A DNA stretch of 64,000 bases from Tropicimonas sp. IMCC34043 (GCF_003390845.1 NZ_QMEK01000002.1:62001-126000), one strand, 5' to 3'. Positions 46,258 through 55,798 are shown, counted from the stretch's first letter. Notes: generated from the sequence alone by a model not told the origin. Program-made: numbers and translations.

Positions 46258-47906
46258 CGCAAAACATAGACCAGATCCAGCTTCAGGTCATCTGGAGCCG
46301 CCTGATCGCGGCAGTCGAAGAACAGGCGCGCAGCCTGATCCGTGCGGGATTTTCGACTTCCACGCGCGAAGCGGGCGACGTCTCGGCCGGCGTGTTCAAC
46401 ACCCGGGGTGAAATGATCGCCCAGGCGGTGACCGGCACGCCGGGCCACATCAACTCGATGGCCCGCTCGGTCAAGCACTTCCTGGACGTGTTTCCGGCTG
46501 ACACCGCGCAAGACGGCGATGTCTATATAACCAACGATCCCTGGAAGGCGACCGGCCACCTGTCGGATCTGTCCGTCGTCACGCCGATTTTCAAGGGTGG
46601 CCGTCTCGTCGCGCTCTTTGCCTGCACGACCCATGTGGTCGATATCGGCGGCAACGGTCCTTCGCCGGAATCGCGCGACGTCTATGGCGAAGGGCTTTTC
46701 ATCCCGATCATGAAGATCGCCGACCGTGGCGAGATGAACGAAAGCCTGCTTCAGATCGTCCGGTCCAACGTCAAGGAACCGGTTCAGGTCGAAGGCGACA
46801 TCTTTGCCCTCGTGGCCTGCAACGAGGTCGGCGGCAAGCGCTTGCTGACGATTATGGACGAATGCGGTCTCGACGAGATCGACACGGTCGGCGACGAGAT
46901 TTTCGCCCGGTCGCGCAGGGCGATGATGGAGGAGATCGCCAAGCTGCCGCGCGGGACCTGGCACAACAAGATGACCATCGACGGCTACGAGTCGCCCATC
47001 GACCTCTGCGCGGCGCTGACGGTGGACGACACCGGCGTCCATATCGACATGGACGGGACATCGGAACCGTCGCGCTACGGCATCAACTGCCCGATGTGCT
47101 ATACTGAGGCCTATGCCTCCTTTGGCGTGAAATGCCTTGTGGCGCCGCATCTTCCCAACAATGCGGCCACCATGGCCTGCATCACGGTGACGGCGCCCGA
47201 GAACTGCATCGCGAACGCGCAGTTCCCACGCCCGGTCGTGGCGCGTTCGACGATCGGCATGTTCCTCCCCGACCTGGTGTTCGGCTGTTTCGAGCAGGCG
47301 CTCGAAAATCGGGTTCCCGCCGAAAGCACGGGCACGCTCTGGAACATCAGGCTGGGCGCACAGCCCGATGGCGGCAATCCCGGCTTCATGGTAACGACCT
47401 TCCACAGCGGCGGCACCGGCGCGCGGCCCTTTCTCGACGGGCTCTCGGCAACCCCCTTTCCCTCTGGCATCCGCAACGTGCCCGTTGAAGTGACCGAAGC
47501 CATCACCTCCCTGGTGATCTGGCGCAAGGAGTTCCGCCCGGATTCGGGCGGCGCCGGCCGGCATCGCGGCGGGCTCGGCCAGACAATGGAGATCGGCAAC
47601 CGCGCCGATGTGCCGCTGGCCTTCTATGCCCGATACGAACGTGTCGAGAACCCGGCCAAGGGCCGACAAGGCGGCAGCCCGGGGCATCCCGGCCGGGTCA
47701 GCCTGGGCTCGGGCGGCAAGCTGCGCGCCAAGGGTCTTCAGACCATTCCGGTGGGCGATACCGTCGTCATCGAAATGCCGGGTGGCGGCGGCTATGGCGA
47801 CCCGCGTGACAGGCCTGCCGAAGCGCTGGCGCATGATCTGCAGTGCGGATACGTGACCCCAGAGGGCGCCGTGCAGAGCTATGGCAAGGCAATGACCGGC
47901 GACTGA
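46254..47906 (+). CDS. Hydantoinase/oxoprolinase subunit B (HyuB-type)
   Basis: The 550-residue partner of HyuA. Recognisable segments include EEQARSLIRAGFSTSTREAG, the TNDPWKATGHLSDL motif near residue 95, and the C-terminal MPGGGGYGDPRDR. Length is typical. It overlaps hyuA by four bases and is followed after 8 bp by an MmgE/PrpD gene, keeping the operon unbroken. Confidence 0.92.
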   Translation: MTQNIDQIQLQVIWSRLIAAVEEQARSLIRAGFSTSTREAGDVSAGVFNTRGEMIAQAVTGTPGHINSMARSVKHFLDVFPADTAQDGDVYITNDPWKATGHLSDLSVVTPIFKGGRLVALFACTTHVVDIGGNGPSPESRDVYGEGLFIPIMKIADRGEMNESLLQIVRSNVKEPVQVEGDIFALVACNEVGGKRLLTIMDECGLDEIDTVGDEIFARSRRAMMEEIAKLPRGTWHNKMTIDGYESPIDLCAALTVDDTGVHIDMDGTSEPSRYGINCPMCYTEAYASFGVKCLVAPHLPNNAATMACITVTAPENCIANAQFPRPVVARSTIGMFLPDLVFGCFEQALENRVPAESTGTLWNIRLGAQPDGGNPGFMVTTFHSGGTGARPFLDGLSATPFPSGIRNVPVEVTEAITSLVIWRKEFRPDSGGAGRHRGGLGQTMEIGNRADVPLAFYARYERVENPAKGRQGGSPGHPGRVSLGSGGKLRAKGLQTIPVGDTVVIEMPGGGGYGDPRDRPAEALAHDLQCGYVTPEGAVQSYGKAMTGD

Positions 47907-47914
47907 GACGCACC

Positions 47915-49303
47915 ATGTCGGACAGCCCGGTTCCCCTCACTCTCGATCTGGCCCGCGCGCTTGCCGGGCTGGACCCCGTCGCACTGTCCGATCGCGTCGC
48001 CCGGCGCTCCGGGATCGCCTTTCTCGATACAATCGCTGTCATTGCGGCCGGGCTACGCGAACCGGCCGTCGAGGCCTTGGCCAGAACCATCGGCGACGGG
48101 GGCGGACCGCCCGCCACCGCCCGGGACCGCGCGCTGCTGCTCGGGACGGCGGCGCATGCGCTCGACTATGACGACGTGGCCTTCGGGGGGCATGTCAGCG
48201 CGGTCATCGTCCCCGCGATCCTCTCAATGCTCCCCGATCTGCCGCGGCAGACGCCGTCGCGCCTGCTGTTGCTGGCCTATGCCGCGGGCTTTGAGGCCTG
48301 GGCCGAGGTCTCGGCACGCGAGACGACGCTCTACCATTCCAAGGGCGGGCATCCCACCGGCATGCTCGGTCCTCTGGGAGCCGCGGCCGCGGCCGCAACA
48401 CTGCTTCGTCTCGATACCGACCGGTACGCGCATGCGCTTGCCATCGCCGCGTCGCTCGGGGCCGGTCTGACGGTCAATTTCGGCACCATGACCAAACCGT
48501 TTCATGCAGGCCGCGCCGCAGAGGCCGGCGTCTTCGCCGCATTGCTGGCACAGGCCGGCATGACTGCTGCGCCCGACGCGCTGGAAGCGCGGAACGGGTT
48601 TTTGCGGGTCCACTCCCCGAATGGCGACGTCGATCTGCGAAGGCCGGTCTTTCTGGACGGCGGCGCGCTTCGGCTCGAAAGCGTCGCGCCCAGCGTCAAG
48701 CGCTTTCCGGTGTGCTACGCCGCCCATCGGGCCATCGACGCGGCATTGGCGTTGCACCGCGATGGCGGCTTTACGCCCGAGGCGCTGACGCGGATCGATA
48801 TCCTGATCAGCCCGCGCCACGCTGGCACGTTGCGATATTCCGACCCGACGACGGTGTCGCAGGCCCGGTTCAGCCTGGAATTCGCCGTCTGCACCGCCTT
48901 GCTGACAGGACAGGTTGGGCTCTCCCAGCTCACGGACGCCTGGCTGAACGACAGGCAATTGCGGCGGCTCATGAGCCGTTGCCGCCGAGAGCTTTCGGAC
49001 CGGGCCGATCCCGTGCTCGAAGGCTTTGCGGCCTTCGATCGGGTCACACTTCACCGCAACGATGCACCGCCCCTGCGAAGTCCCGAGGTCACCCGTCCCC
49101 TCGGCCATGCCGATACCCCGCTGAACCCCGATCAGATCGAAGCCAAGCTGGCAGATTGCATTTCCCTGTCCGCATCGCTTCCGTCCGCCGCCGAGATGCG
49201 CGACCTGATCGGGCAACTGGGACAGCCGACCGGCGTCCCCGACGCGCTGACATCCCTTCTCGGCGCGCTTCTCGCGCAGGCGGCCCCGGCCTCACATCGC
49301 TGA
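47915..49303 (+). CDS. MmgE/PrpD-family protein 1
   Basis: A 462-residue member of the family that contains 2-methylcitrate dehydratase, cis-aconitate decarboxylase and iminodisuccinate epimerase. Conserved active-site regions are HALDYDDVAFGGH, KGGHPTGMLGPLGAA, GTMTKPFHAGRAAEAG and KRFPVCYAAHRAID. The substrate is unknown. It is the first of five paralogues within 7 kb. The ATG at 47915 is eight bases after the hyuB stop. Confidence 0.88.
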   Translation: MSDSPVPLTLDLARALAGLDPVALSDRVARRSGIAFLDTIAVIAAGLREPAVEALARTIGDGGGPPATARDRALLLGTAAHALDYDDVAFGGHVSAVIVPAILSMLPDLPRQTPSRLLLLAYAAGFEAWAEVSARETTLYHSKGGHPTGMLGPLGAAAAAATLLRLDTDRYAHALAIAASLGAGLTVNFGTMTKPFHAGRAAEAGVFAALLAQAGMTAAPDALEARNGFLRVHSPNGDVDLRRPVFLDGGALRLESVAPSVKRFPVCYAAHRAIDAALALHRDGGFTPEALTRIDILISPRHAGTLRYSDPTTVSQARFSLEFAVCTALLTGQVGLSQLTDAWLNDRQLRRLMSRCRRELSDRADPVLEGFAAFDRVTLHRNDAPPLRSPEVTRPLGHADTPLNPDQIEAKLADCISLSASLPSAAEMRDLIGQLGQPTGVPDALTSLLGALLAQAAPASHR

Positions 49304-49359
49304 CAGCGGTCCTGCTGCGCGCGGTCATCCCTTTTCAACCAAAGGAAAGAATACACATC

Positions 49360-50703
49360 ATGTCACGCACAAGGCGACTGGTCGAATTCGTACTCGACAC
49401 GACCTACGACCAGTTGGATCCCGCGGTCATCACACTCGCCAAGAAACACTTTCTGGACTGCGTCGGCTCGGCCCTCGCCGAGGCGGCACACCCGCGGTCG
49501 CAGATCGTCCAGAATTACCTGAACCGGGTCGGCGCCGAAGGACCATGCCGCGTCATCGGCTACGGTCGCAGCGCCACCATCGACAACGCGGCCTTTGCCA
49601 ACGGCATCCTCGCCCATACGATCAGCTTCGACGACAGTGGCCCCTCGCATCCGTCGGTAACGATCGTTCCGCCTCTGCTGGCCATGGGCGAGATGTATCA
49701 CCTTGACGGCAAGGCGATCATCGCCGCGCAAGTCCTGGCCTACGACGTTTTTCAACGGCTGAACGCCGTGACCGAGGACGCCTGGGAAATGCGCAAGCGC
49801 GGCTGGCATCCCACCGGCTTCTTCGGCGCCGTCACCTCGGCCGTGCTGTCGGCGAAGCTGATGGGCCTGACCCTGGACGAAAGCGTCAACGCCGTCGCCA
49901 TCGCCGCGACCATGGGTGGCGGGCTCAGCCAGAATATCGGCAGCATGGGGATGGGGCTGCACGCCGGCAACGCAAGCCGCAACGGCATCATCGCCGCGCA
50001 TCTGTCCAAGGAGGGCTTTCGCGCCGACGCCGATCCGCTGGAGGGCCGCTTCGGCCTGATGGACGCGCTGTGCGGCCCCGGGACCTACGAAACCCGCGCG
50101 CTGACGGACGGGCTGGGCGCGCCCTTCCGTCTGCTGGAACCGGGGATCACGATCAAGCCCTATCCGAATTGCTGGGCGCATCACAAAGTGCTGGATTCCG
50201 TGCTGCATCTGGTCGGCGCCCACAACATCCGCCCCGATCTGGTCGAGCGGGTGGACGTCGATCTGCAACCCGACAAGCCGACCTATCGCTACCTCGAACC
50301 CAAGACCGACCTCGAAGCGCGCTATAGCCTGGGCTACGGCATCTCGCTGTGCCTTCTGGACGGCGGGCTTGGCCTGGACCAGTTCGCGGACACGCGGATC
50401 GAGGACGCCCGGACCCGGGACATGCTGGCCAGGATCCACCACGTCCCGCAAGAACCCGGCCCGGCCCAGAACAAGGTCGCCATCCTTCTGAAGGACGGCC
50501 GGCGCCTGTCGCACCGTGTCGATCATTCCAAGGGCCACCCGCGTTTCAACCCGATGTCGGACGAGGACGTGCAGGCGAAATTCGCGGACTGCGCCGGCCG
50601 GACCCTGTCCGGCGATCAGGTCGAAAGGGCCGCCGGACTGATGAACGCGCTTGAGGAGGTCGACGATCTTGCGTTGCTGATGGACGCGCTGGTGGCGGGC
50701 TAA
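49360..50703 (+). CDS. MmgE/PrpD-family protein 2 (divergent active-site motif)
   Basis: A 447-residue paralogue, the last gene of the long plus-strand operon. HTISFDDSGPSHPSVTIVPP and KRGWHPTGFFGAVTSA match the family. The segment that reads TKPLH or similar in the other four copies reads GMGLHAGNASRNG here, so the conserved Lys is missing; PYPNCWAHHKVLD is also atypical. It may catalyse a different reaction. AAAGGAAAG lies ten bases before the ATG. A strong terminator follows. Confidence 0.88.
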   Translation: MSRTRRLVEFVLDTTYDQLDPAVITLAKKHFLDCVGSALAEAAHPRSQIVQNYLNRVGAEGPCRVIGYGRSATIDNAAFANGILAHTISFDDSGPSHPSVTIVPPLLAMGEMYHLDGKAIIAAQVLAYDVFQRLNAVTEDAWEMRKRGWHPTGFFGAVTSAVLSAKLMGLTLDESVNAVAIAATMGGGLSQNIGSMGMGLHAGNASRNGIIAAHLSKEGFRADADPLEGRFGLMDALCGPGTYETRALTDGLGAPFRLLEPGITIKPYPNCWAHHKVLDSVLHLVGAHNIRPDLVERVDVDLQPDKPTYRYLEPKTDLEARYSLGYGISLCLLDGGLGLDQFADTRIEDARTRDMLARIHHVPQEPGPAQNKVAILLKDGRRLSHRVDHSKGHPRFNPMSDEDVQAKFADCAGRTLSGDQVERAAGLMNALEEVDDLALLMDALVAG

Positions 50704-50730
50704 GACAGGTACAAACAGTTCCAACGCAAA

Positions 50731-50759
50731 GGACCCGCCGTCGTGGCGGGTCCTTTTTT
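50731..50759 (+). terminator. Rho-independent terminator of the plus-strand catabolic operon
   Basis: Perfect 9-bp stem GGACCCGCC (50731-50739) and GGCGGGTCC (50745-50753), loop GTCGT, followed by six T residues (50754-50759). It lies 27 bp after the last MmgE/PrpD stop and in the gap between convergent operons. Confidence 0.92.
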
Positions 50760-50779
50760 CGTTGCTGCGGCGAAACGGA

Positions 50780-52129
50780 TCAGGCGAACAGGCGCATCAT
50801 GCCCGCCACATCGTCGTGGACATCCATGGACAATACGGCATCGAAGGCCTCCTGCGCCGCTGCCGGGTCCATGTGGCCCGAAACGCAGTCCGAAAACTTC
50901 TCGAACAATTCGGCATCCGTCATCGGGTTCAGCGGGCCGCGTCCGAAATTGGTCGATGCAACTTCTTCGAATACCCGCCCGTCCTTCATCGTCACCCTGA
51001 CCCGCCCAAGGTACTGATCGTCTCCGGTGTGGTGGGTGGAGGTCGTCACCTTCAGCAGCTCGGCAACCGCCGGCGTCATGAAGGCGCCCTCCCTGAAGTC
51101 TGCGATGCGCAACTGCCCGTCCGTCAGCGCCTTTGCCGTGAGGAACTGGACCGAGAACTTCGCATCCAGCGCGGTTGCGGGCTCGGGCCGATTGGTATGC
51201 GCGAGCCGGCGTTCATGCGTCCAGGTCTCGATGGCTGCGATCCCGTCCGGCCCCAAAGCTCCCTGCGCGGCACGGATCTTCAGAGCACTGTCGATTGCCG
51301 AGTGCGCGCTGCCGCAGCAGGGATGCTGCTTGATCGCGATACCGGGTTTCAGGATCTCGGGCGTCCCGTGCCAATCGTCCAGGATCTTCTCGATGGAAAA
51401 TGTGCCTTCGCCGTTCAGTACATTGAAGAACCCGTAGGCATGCTCAAATGCCTCGAGGTTCGCCGTCACGCCTGCCGAGGTCAGAAGGGCGGCGAGCATG
51501 CCGTTATGCGCGGCCTGCCCGACATGCAGGGGCTTAACCGGCGTGCCGAAGTTCGATTTCAGCCCCGAGGTCATGGAGACGGTCATCGCCAGCGCATTGG
51601 CCAACGCCGGCGCCTCGAGCCCCAGCAGCCGGGCCGATGCGACGGTCGCACCGAATACCCCGAGCGTTGCGGTCGGATGCCAGCCCTTCTCGTAGTGATG
51701 CGGCAAGAGCCCCCGGGCGAGCCGGGTCTCGGTTTCGAACCCCGCCAGATAGGCTTCGATCACGGCCTTCCCGCCAAACCCGTGGTCCTCGGCGATGGCA
51801 AGCAAAGCCGGGACCATCGGCGCCGAAGGGTGCCCGCCCAGCGTGGTCGAACAATCGTCGAAATCGAGCGCATGCGCCGCGGTGCCATTCACCAGCGCCG
51901 CATGAAGCATGGTCGAACGGCCGTTGCGTGCCACCCGAGTCGCCTTGCCCGGCGCCGCGGCGGTGCCAAGCACCGTCTCGAGGCTGGCAATGAAATCGGC
52001 CCCCGCTCCGGCCACCGTCACCCCGAGGGTATCGGCCACCGCCCGCTTCGCGATATGGATCGCCTCGTCGCCGCTGTCGTCCAGAGAGATTGCAGCCGCG
52101 CGTTGCGCAAGCTCGTTCGCAAATGTCAT
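50780..52129 (-). CDS. MmgE/PrpD-family protein 3
   Basis: A 449-residue paralogue with HALDFDDCSTTLGGHPSAP, EKGWHPTATLGVFGA, GTPVKPLHVGQAAHNG and KQHPCCGSAHSAID. The ATG at 52129 was chosen because AGGAG lies seven bases upstream; an upstream start at 52147 would overlap the preceding gene. It is the last gene of a minus-strand operon of three MmgE/PrpD genes and a dienelactone hydrolase-like gene. Confidence 0.88.
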   Translation of the reverse strand: MTFANELAQRAAAISLDDSGDEAIHIAKRAVADTLGVTVAGAGADFIASLETVLGTAAAPGKATRVARNGRSTMLHAALVNGTAAHALDFDDCSTTLGGHPSAPMVPALLAIAEDHGFGGKAVIEAYLAGFETETRLARGLLPHHYEKGWHPTATLGVFGATVASARLLGLEAPALANALAMTVSMTSGLKSNFGTPVKPLHVGQAAHNGMLAALLTSAGVTANLEAFEHAYGFFNVLNGEGTFSIEKILDDWHGTPEILKPGIAIKQHPCCGSAHSAIDSALKIRAAQGALGPDGIAAIETWTHERRLAHTNRPEPATALDAKFSVQFLTAKALTDGQLRIADFREGAFMTPAVAELLKVTTSTHHTGDDQYLGRVRVTMKDGRVFEEVASTNFGRGPLNPMTDAELFEKFSDCVSGHMDPAAAQEAFDAVLSMDVHDDVAGMMRLFA

Positions 52130-52143
52130 TTGAATGCTCCTGA

Positions 52144-53499
52144 TCAAAGCGTCGCGGCTTCGATCTCATCGGTCAGGTTTGAAACGGAGGGCAGCGCGTC
52201 CAGGTCGAGCAGCATGTCCAATGTCGCCTGCGCGCCCGCCGCGCTGATGCTGCGAGAGGCGCAGTCCAGGAACTTGCTTTGCAGCATCTCGGCCGGAAGC
52301 GGCACCTCGGGTCCGCGTCCCAGCGGCGCGGACACCTCGGCCTTCAGCCGTTCCGCCGAGCGCAGGACCACCGTGACCTCTGCGCCATAATCGTTGGAAT
52401 CGTCCTCGTGCGGAACCATCTCGATCAGCGACATGACACGCATGACATCGGGGTCGTGCAGGGCCTCTTCCTCGAAGTGATCCAAGGTCACGGAGCCCGT
52501 AATCAGCGCCCGCGCCACGGCGTATGGCAGCGAGAACTTCGCGTTCAGCGCGCTGCTGGCAGGGTTCTGCACATGCTTCAGCATGCGACGGCGATGCATG
52601 TGCACCACGACCTTTTCGATCTGTGCCGCCTCGGGGGCGTTTGTCCGGTTGATTTCGATCGCCGCGTCGATCGCGCCGTGAACGCTGTAGACACAGGGAT
52701 ATTTCTTGATCGACAGGCCCGGGCTCATCAGGTCCAGCGGGTCGCCCCATCCGGTCAGCATCTTGTCGATGTCGTAGTTGCCCTTGCCGTTGAAGACTTC
52801 GAGGAACCCTTGCGGATGTTCAAAGGCCGTCGGCCCGGCAGAGACACCCTGTTCGGCGAGCAGGGCAGCAAAAAGCCCGTTCCGCGCTGCGATGCCCGCA
52901 TGCAGGGGCTTGGTCGGAGTTCCGAAATTGGCTTTCACGCCCGAGGCGAAGGACGCGGCCATCGCGATGGCATGCGCCATCTGCTCGGCGCTGTGGCCCA
53001 TGAGCCGGCTCGCCGCTGCGGCGGCGCCGAAGATGCCCAGCGTGGCGGTCGGGTGCCAGCCCTTCTCGTAATGGTAGAAGTTGACGCCGCGCGCGAACCG
53101 CGTCGCCAGTTCGACCCCCACGATATATCCGTCGAGCAGCGCCTGACCGGAGGCGCCGCGCGCCTCGGCCAGGGCGAGAAGACCGGGAATGATGATGACC
53201 GTGGGATGGCCCGACAGCGACTTGCTGGTGTCGTCGTAGTCGAGCGCGTGGCCGGAGGTGCCGTTGACAAAGGCGGCCTCGAGCGGCGCCAGACGTTCCT
53301 TGCGCCCAAGAACCAGGGCAGGCCCGGGAACGTCCATTCCGGCGGCCAGAACCGCAGCCGTGGTGTCTGTTCTTGCGCCGAGCAGCGCGCAGCCCACGGT
53401 ATCGGCGATAGCCTCGCGCGCCCATTTCCTGGCGTCCGACGGGAAATCGCGATAGTCGAGGTCAGTGGCGCGTTGCGCCAGTTGGAGGGCGAGTGTCAT
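52144..53499 (-). CDS. MmgE/PrpD-family protein 4
   Basis: A 451-residue paralogue with HALDYDDTSKSLSGHPTVI, EKGWHPTATLGIFGA, GTPTKPLHAGIAARNG and KKYPCVYSVHGAID. By eye it is closest to protein 3. The start at 53499 has AGGAG five bases upstream; longer readings run into the neighbouring gene. Spacing to both neighbours is 14 bp. Confidence 0.88.
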   Translation of the reverse strand: MTLALQLAQRATDLDYRDFPSDARKWAREAIADTVGCALLGARTDTTAAVLAAGMDVPGPALVLGRKERLAPLEAAFVNGTSGHALDYDDTSKSLSGHPTVIIIPGLLALAEARGASGQALLDGYIVGVELATRFARGVNFYHYEKGWHPTATLGIFGAAAAASRLMGHSAEQMAHAIAMAASFASGVKANFGTPTKPLHAGIAARNGLFAALLAEQGVSAGPTAFEHPQGFLEVFNGKGNYDIDKMLTGWGDPLDLMSPGLSIKKYPCVYSVHGAIDAAIEINRTNAPEAAQIEKVVVHMHRRRMLKHVQNPASSALNAKFSLPYAVARALITGSVTLDHFEEEALHDPDVMRVMSLIEMVPHEDDSNDYGAEVTVVLRSAERLKAEVSAPLGRGPEVPLPAEMLQSKFLDCASRSISAAGAQATLDMLLDLDALPSVSNLTDEIEAATL

Positions 53500-53513
53500 C
53501 TGTTCTCCTGCTG

Positions 53514-54872
53514 TCAATGTCCACCACGGGCGGCCAGAAGGCAGGTCATCCCAGTGACGGCGGATTGGGTCTCTAGGGCCATGAGGCCGTCGTAGAGCAT
53601 TGCGGCATCGGCGGGCGTCATCAGGGCCGTGCAGCAATCGTCGAACTTGCGGCGGAATTCGTCCTCGCTCAGCGGATTGTCGCGCCCGCGGCCCATGGCA
53701 ATGCTGGCGGAGGCCTCGTGACGTGCCCCGCCGGGCAGGGTCACGGCGATCCGGCCCAAATTCAGATCGCCGCAGTCGTGCGTCGCCAGGTCGATCCGGC
53801 GCATCACCTCCTGCGTCTGACCGTCGCCCAGGGCATCGGGCTGAAAATCGTTCAGCCCGACGGTGCCATGCAGCAGCGCGCGCGCGACGAGGTACTGGGT
53901 GCTGAACCGCGCGTCGAGCTCGTCGCAGGGAGTGGGCCGGTCGATGTTGCGCAGACGGCGGGGATGCAGCCGCACCGTGATCGTTTCGGGAATTGCGCCT
54001 GACGGCATCTCGCCACGCAATGCGGTGGCCGCGTCGATGGCGCTATGGATGAAGGCGCAGCACGGGTATTGTTTGATCGCAATCCCCGGCGATAGGAACG
54101 CCTCTCCGGGCGCCGGCGGTTCCAAGGCCGCGCGGTCGATCTCACCCGCCGTTCTGCCGTTGAACGCTTGCAGATATCCCAGCTTGTGTTCGAACGCCGT
54201 AGTGTTGGCGGTCATCCCGGCCTCGGCAAGAAGGACAGCCTGAAGGCCGTTCCGATTCGCCATGCCGGCATGAAGCGGCTTGGTCATCGTACCGGAATTC
54301 GCCCGCACCCCGGCAGCGGCAGAGGCCGCGACGGCCAGCGCCCGGGCGGTGGTTTCCGGGTCGAGACGCAAAAGCCGGCAGCCGGCCGCGGCGCAACCGA
54401 CGACACCGAAGGTTACGGTGGGGTGCCATCCCCGATTCACGTGTTCCGGATTGGACATCCGAGCAAGCCAGATTTCGGTGGTTACGCCGGCCATATAGGC
54501 CGCGAGCAGATCGGCGCCGGTCGCGCCGCGCGCCTCCGCCAGCGCAAAAAGAGCCGGAACCACCGAGACGGAGGGATGCCCGTCCATCAGCAGGTTGCAA
54601 TCGTCGAAATCGAGCGCATGCGCCGCGACCCCATTGACCTGCGCGGCATCGAGCGCCGAGCGCCCCGTCGCTGTGCCCACGACGGTCGAGGGTCCGCCGG
54701 CCAGCGGCAGCGTGCCGAGCAGCAGGCGAACCACCGGTTCGGCATGGCCCGCGGCCATGCAGGCGATCACGTCGGCCACTGACCGGCGCGCCCATTTCAC
54801 CGCTTCGGCGGGCTGGTCATCAAGCGAGAACCCGCTGGCAACACGGGCCATCTCCATCGTGACAGGGATCAC
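53514..54872 (-). CDS. MmgE/PrpD-family protein 5
   Basis: A 452-residue paralogue with HALDFDDCNLLMDGHPSVS, NRGWHPTVTFGVVGC, GTMTKPLHAGMANRNG and KQYPCCAFIHSAID. The start codon is GTG at 54872, with AAGGA about seven bases upstream. It follows the dienelactone hydrolase-like gene by 60 bp and is the first of three same-strand MmgE/PrpD genes. Confidence 0.88.
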   Translation of the reverse strand: MIPVTMEMARVASGFSLDDQPAEAVKWARRSVADVIACMAAGHAEPVVRLLLGTLPLAGGPSTVVGTATGRSALDAAQVNGVAAHALDFDDCNLLMDGHPSVSVVPALFALAEARGATGADLLAAYMAGVTTEIWLARMSNPEHVNRGWHPTVTFGVVGCAAAGCRLLRLDPETTARALAVAASAAAGVRANSGTMTKPLHAGMANRNGLQAVLLAEAGMTANTTAFEHKLGYLQAFNGRTAGEIDRAALEPPAPGEAFLSPGIAIKQYPCCAFIHSAIDAATALRGEMPSGAIPETITVRLHPRRLRNIDRPTPCDELDARFSTQYLVARALLHGTVGLNDFQPDALGDGQTQEVMRRIDLATHDCGDLNLGRIAVTLPGGARHEASASIAMGRGRDNPLSEDEFRRKFDDCCTALMTPADAAMLYDGLMALETQSAVTGMTCLLAARGGH

Positions 54873-54932
54873 GGCGCTATCCTTTCTTTCGGGTCATAAC
54901 CGCCGGTGCCACGCGAGGCCGGGACCGCCCGC

Positions 54933-55631
54933 TCATCTCAGGCAGCGTGCGAACAAATCGAGCGTGCGTTGTTCCGCCAGCGCCGCATGCTCCTCTCGGT
55001 GCGGCGGATAGCCGAACCGTCCGAAGCCGTGCGGCGCATCGGCGTAGACATGGACGGTCACGTCGCTTCGGTCAGCGGTCAGCCTGTCGATCTCATGGCC
55101 GGCGGAGACCGGGATACCCTGATCCGCCTCACCGAAGTGCAGGATCGTCGGACATTTCAGCTCGGTCGCTTTTTCCGTCATCTCTTGCAGTCGCGTCCCG
55201 TAATACACCGAGCAGGCGTCGGGATCGGCCGTGGCCGAGTAGAGATAGGCAAGCTGCCCCCCCAAGCAGAACCCCATGATTCCGACCTTGCCGTTGCTGC
55301 CTGACAGCCCGCGCAGGTGGGCGGCGCAGACATCGAGGTCGTGCAAGGCCTGAGCGGTGTCCAGGTTGAGGGCGAGCTTGCGGCCCTTCTGCTGGTTTTC
55401 CGGCGTATAGGCCATGCGCAGCCCCGGTTCCTGGCGCCAGAACAGGTCGGGAGCCAACACATTGTAGCCGGCAGCGGCATATCGTTCCGCCACGTCCTGC
55501 ACCCAGTGGTTCACATTGTAGATTTCCGCCAGAAGCAGGACCCCGCCGCCGCAGCCGCCCGCGGGCTGCGCCAGGTAGGCCTCGAACTCCCCATCATCGC
55601 ATTGAACGGAAATGAATTCCCCAACAGCCAT
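54933..55631 (-). CDS. Dienelactone hydrolase-family alpha/beta hydrolase
   Basis: A 232-residue cytosolic hydrolase. The catalytic triad of dienelactone hydrolase is conserved, each residue one position below classical DLH numbering: Cys122 in GFCLGG, Asp170 in GEADQGIP and His201 in APHGFG; Glu36 is kept in LLLAEIYN. This agreement supports the ATG at 55631 over the upstream one at 55664. It would cleave a lactone or ester intermediate. It starts the minus-strand operon with three MmgE/PrpD genes, divergent from the TRAP transporter genes. Confidence 0.9.
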   Translation of the reverse strand: MAVGEFISVQCDDGEFEAYLAQPAGGCGGGVLLLAEIYNVNHWVQDVAERYAAAGYNVLAPDLFWRQEPGLRMAYTPENQQKGRKLALNLDTAQALHDLDVCAAHLRGLSGSNGKVGIMGFCLGGQLAYLYSATADPDACSVYYGTRLQEMTEKATELKCPTILHFGEADQGIPVSAGHEIDRLTADRSDVTVHVYADAPHGFGRFGYPPHREEHAALAEQRTLDLFARCLR

Positions 55632-55653
55632 CCCGAAACGCCCCCCTATATCT

Positions 55654-55690
55654 GTGTACACCATTCGCTCGATGTATATTAATGTATACA
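55654..55690. promoter_or_regulatory. Operator-like palindromes in the divergent DLH/TRAP promoter
   Basis: Two perfect short palindromes, GTGTACAC (55654-55661) and TGTATACA (55683-55690), lie between the divergent hydrolase and TRAP genes. The second has the GTATAC core also seen at 31627-31636. They are candidate sites for one of the island GntR regulators. Confidence 0.5.
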
Positions 55691-55798
55691 GCAGTGTGCA
55701 AGCTTGTTATTTTGCCCGAGATCGAGCGCGCCGGCACACGAAAAGACCCCGCAAGGGCCTTTCGCCGGGCGTTTGAGCCAAAGGGATGGAGAGAGAGT

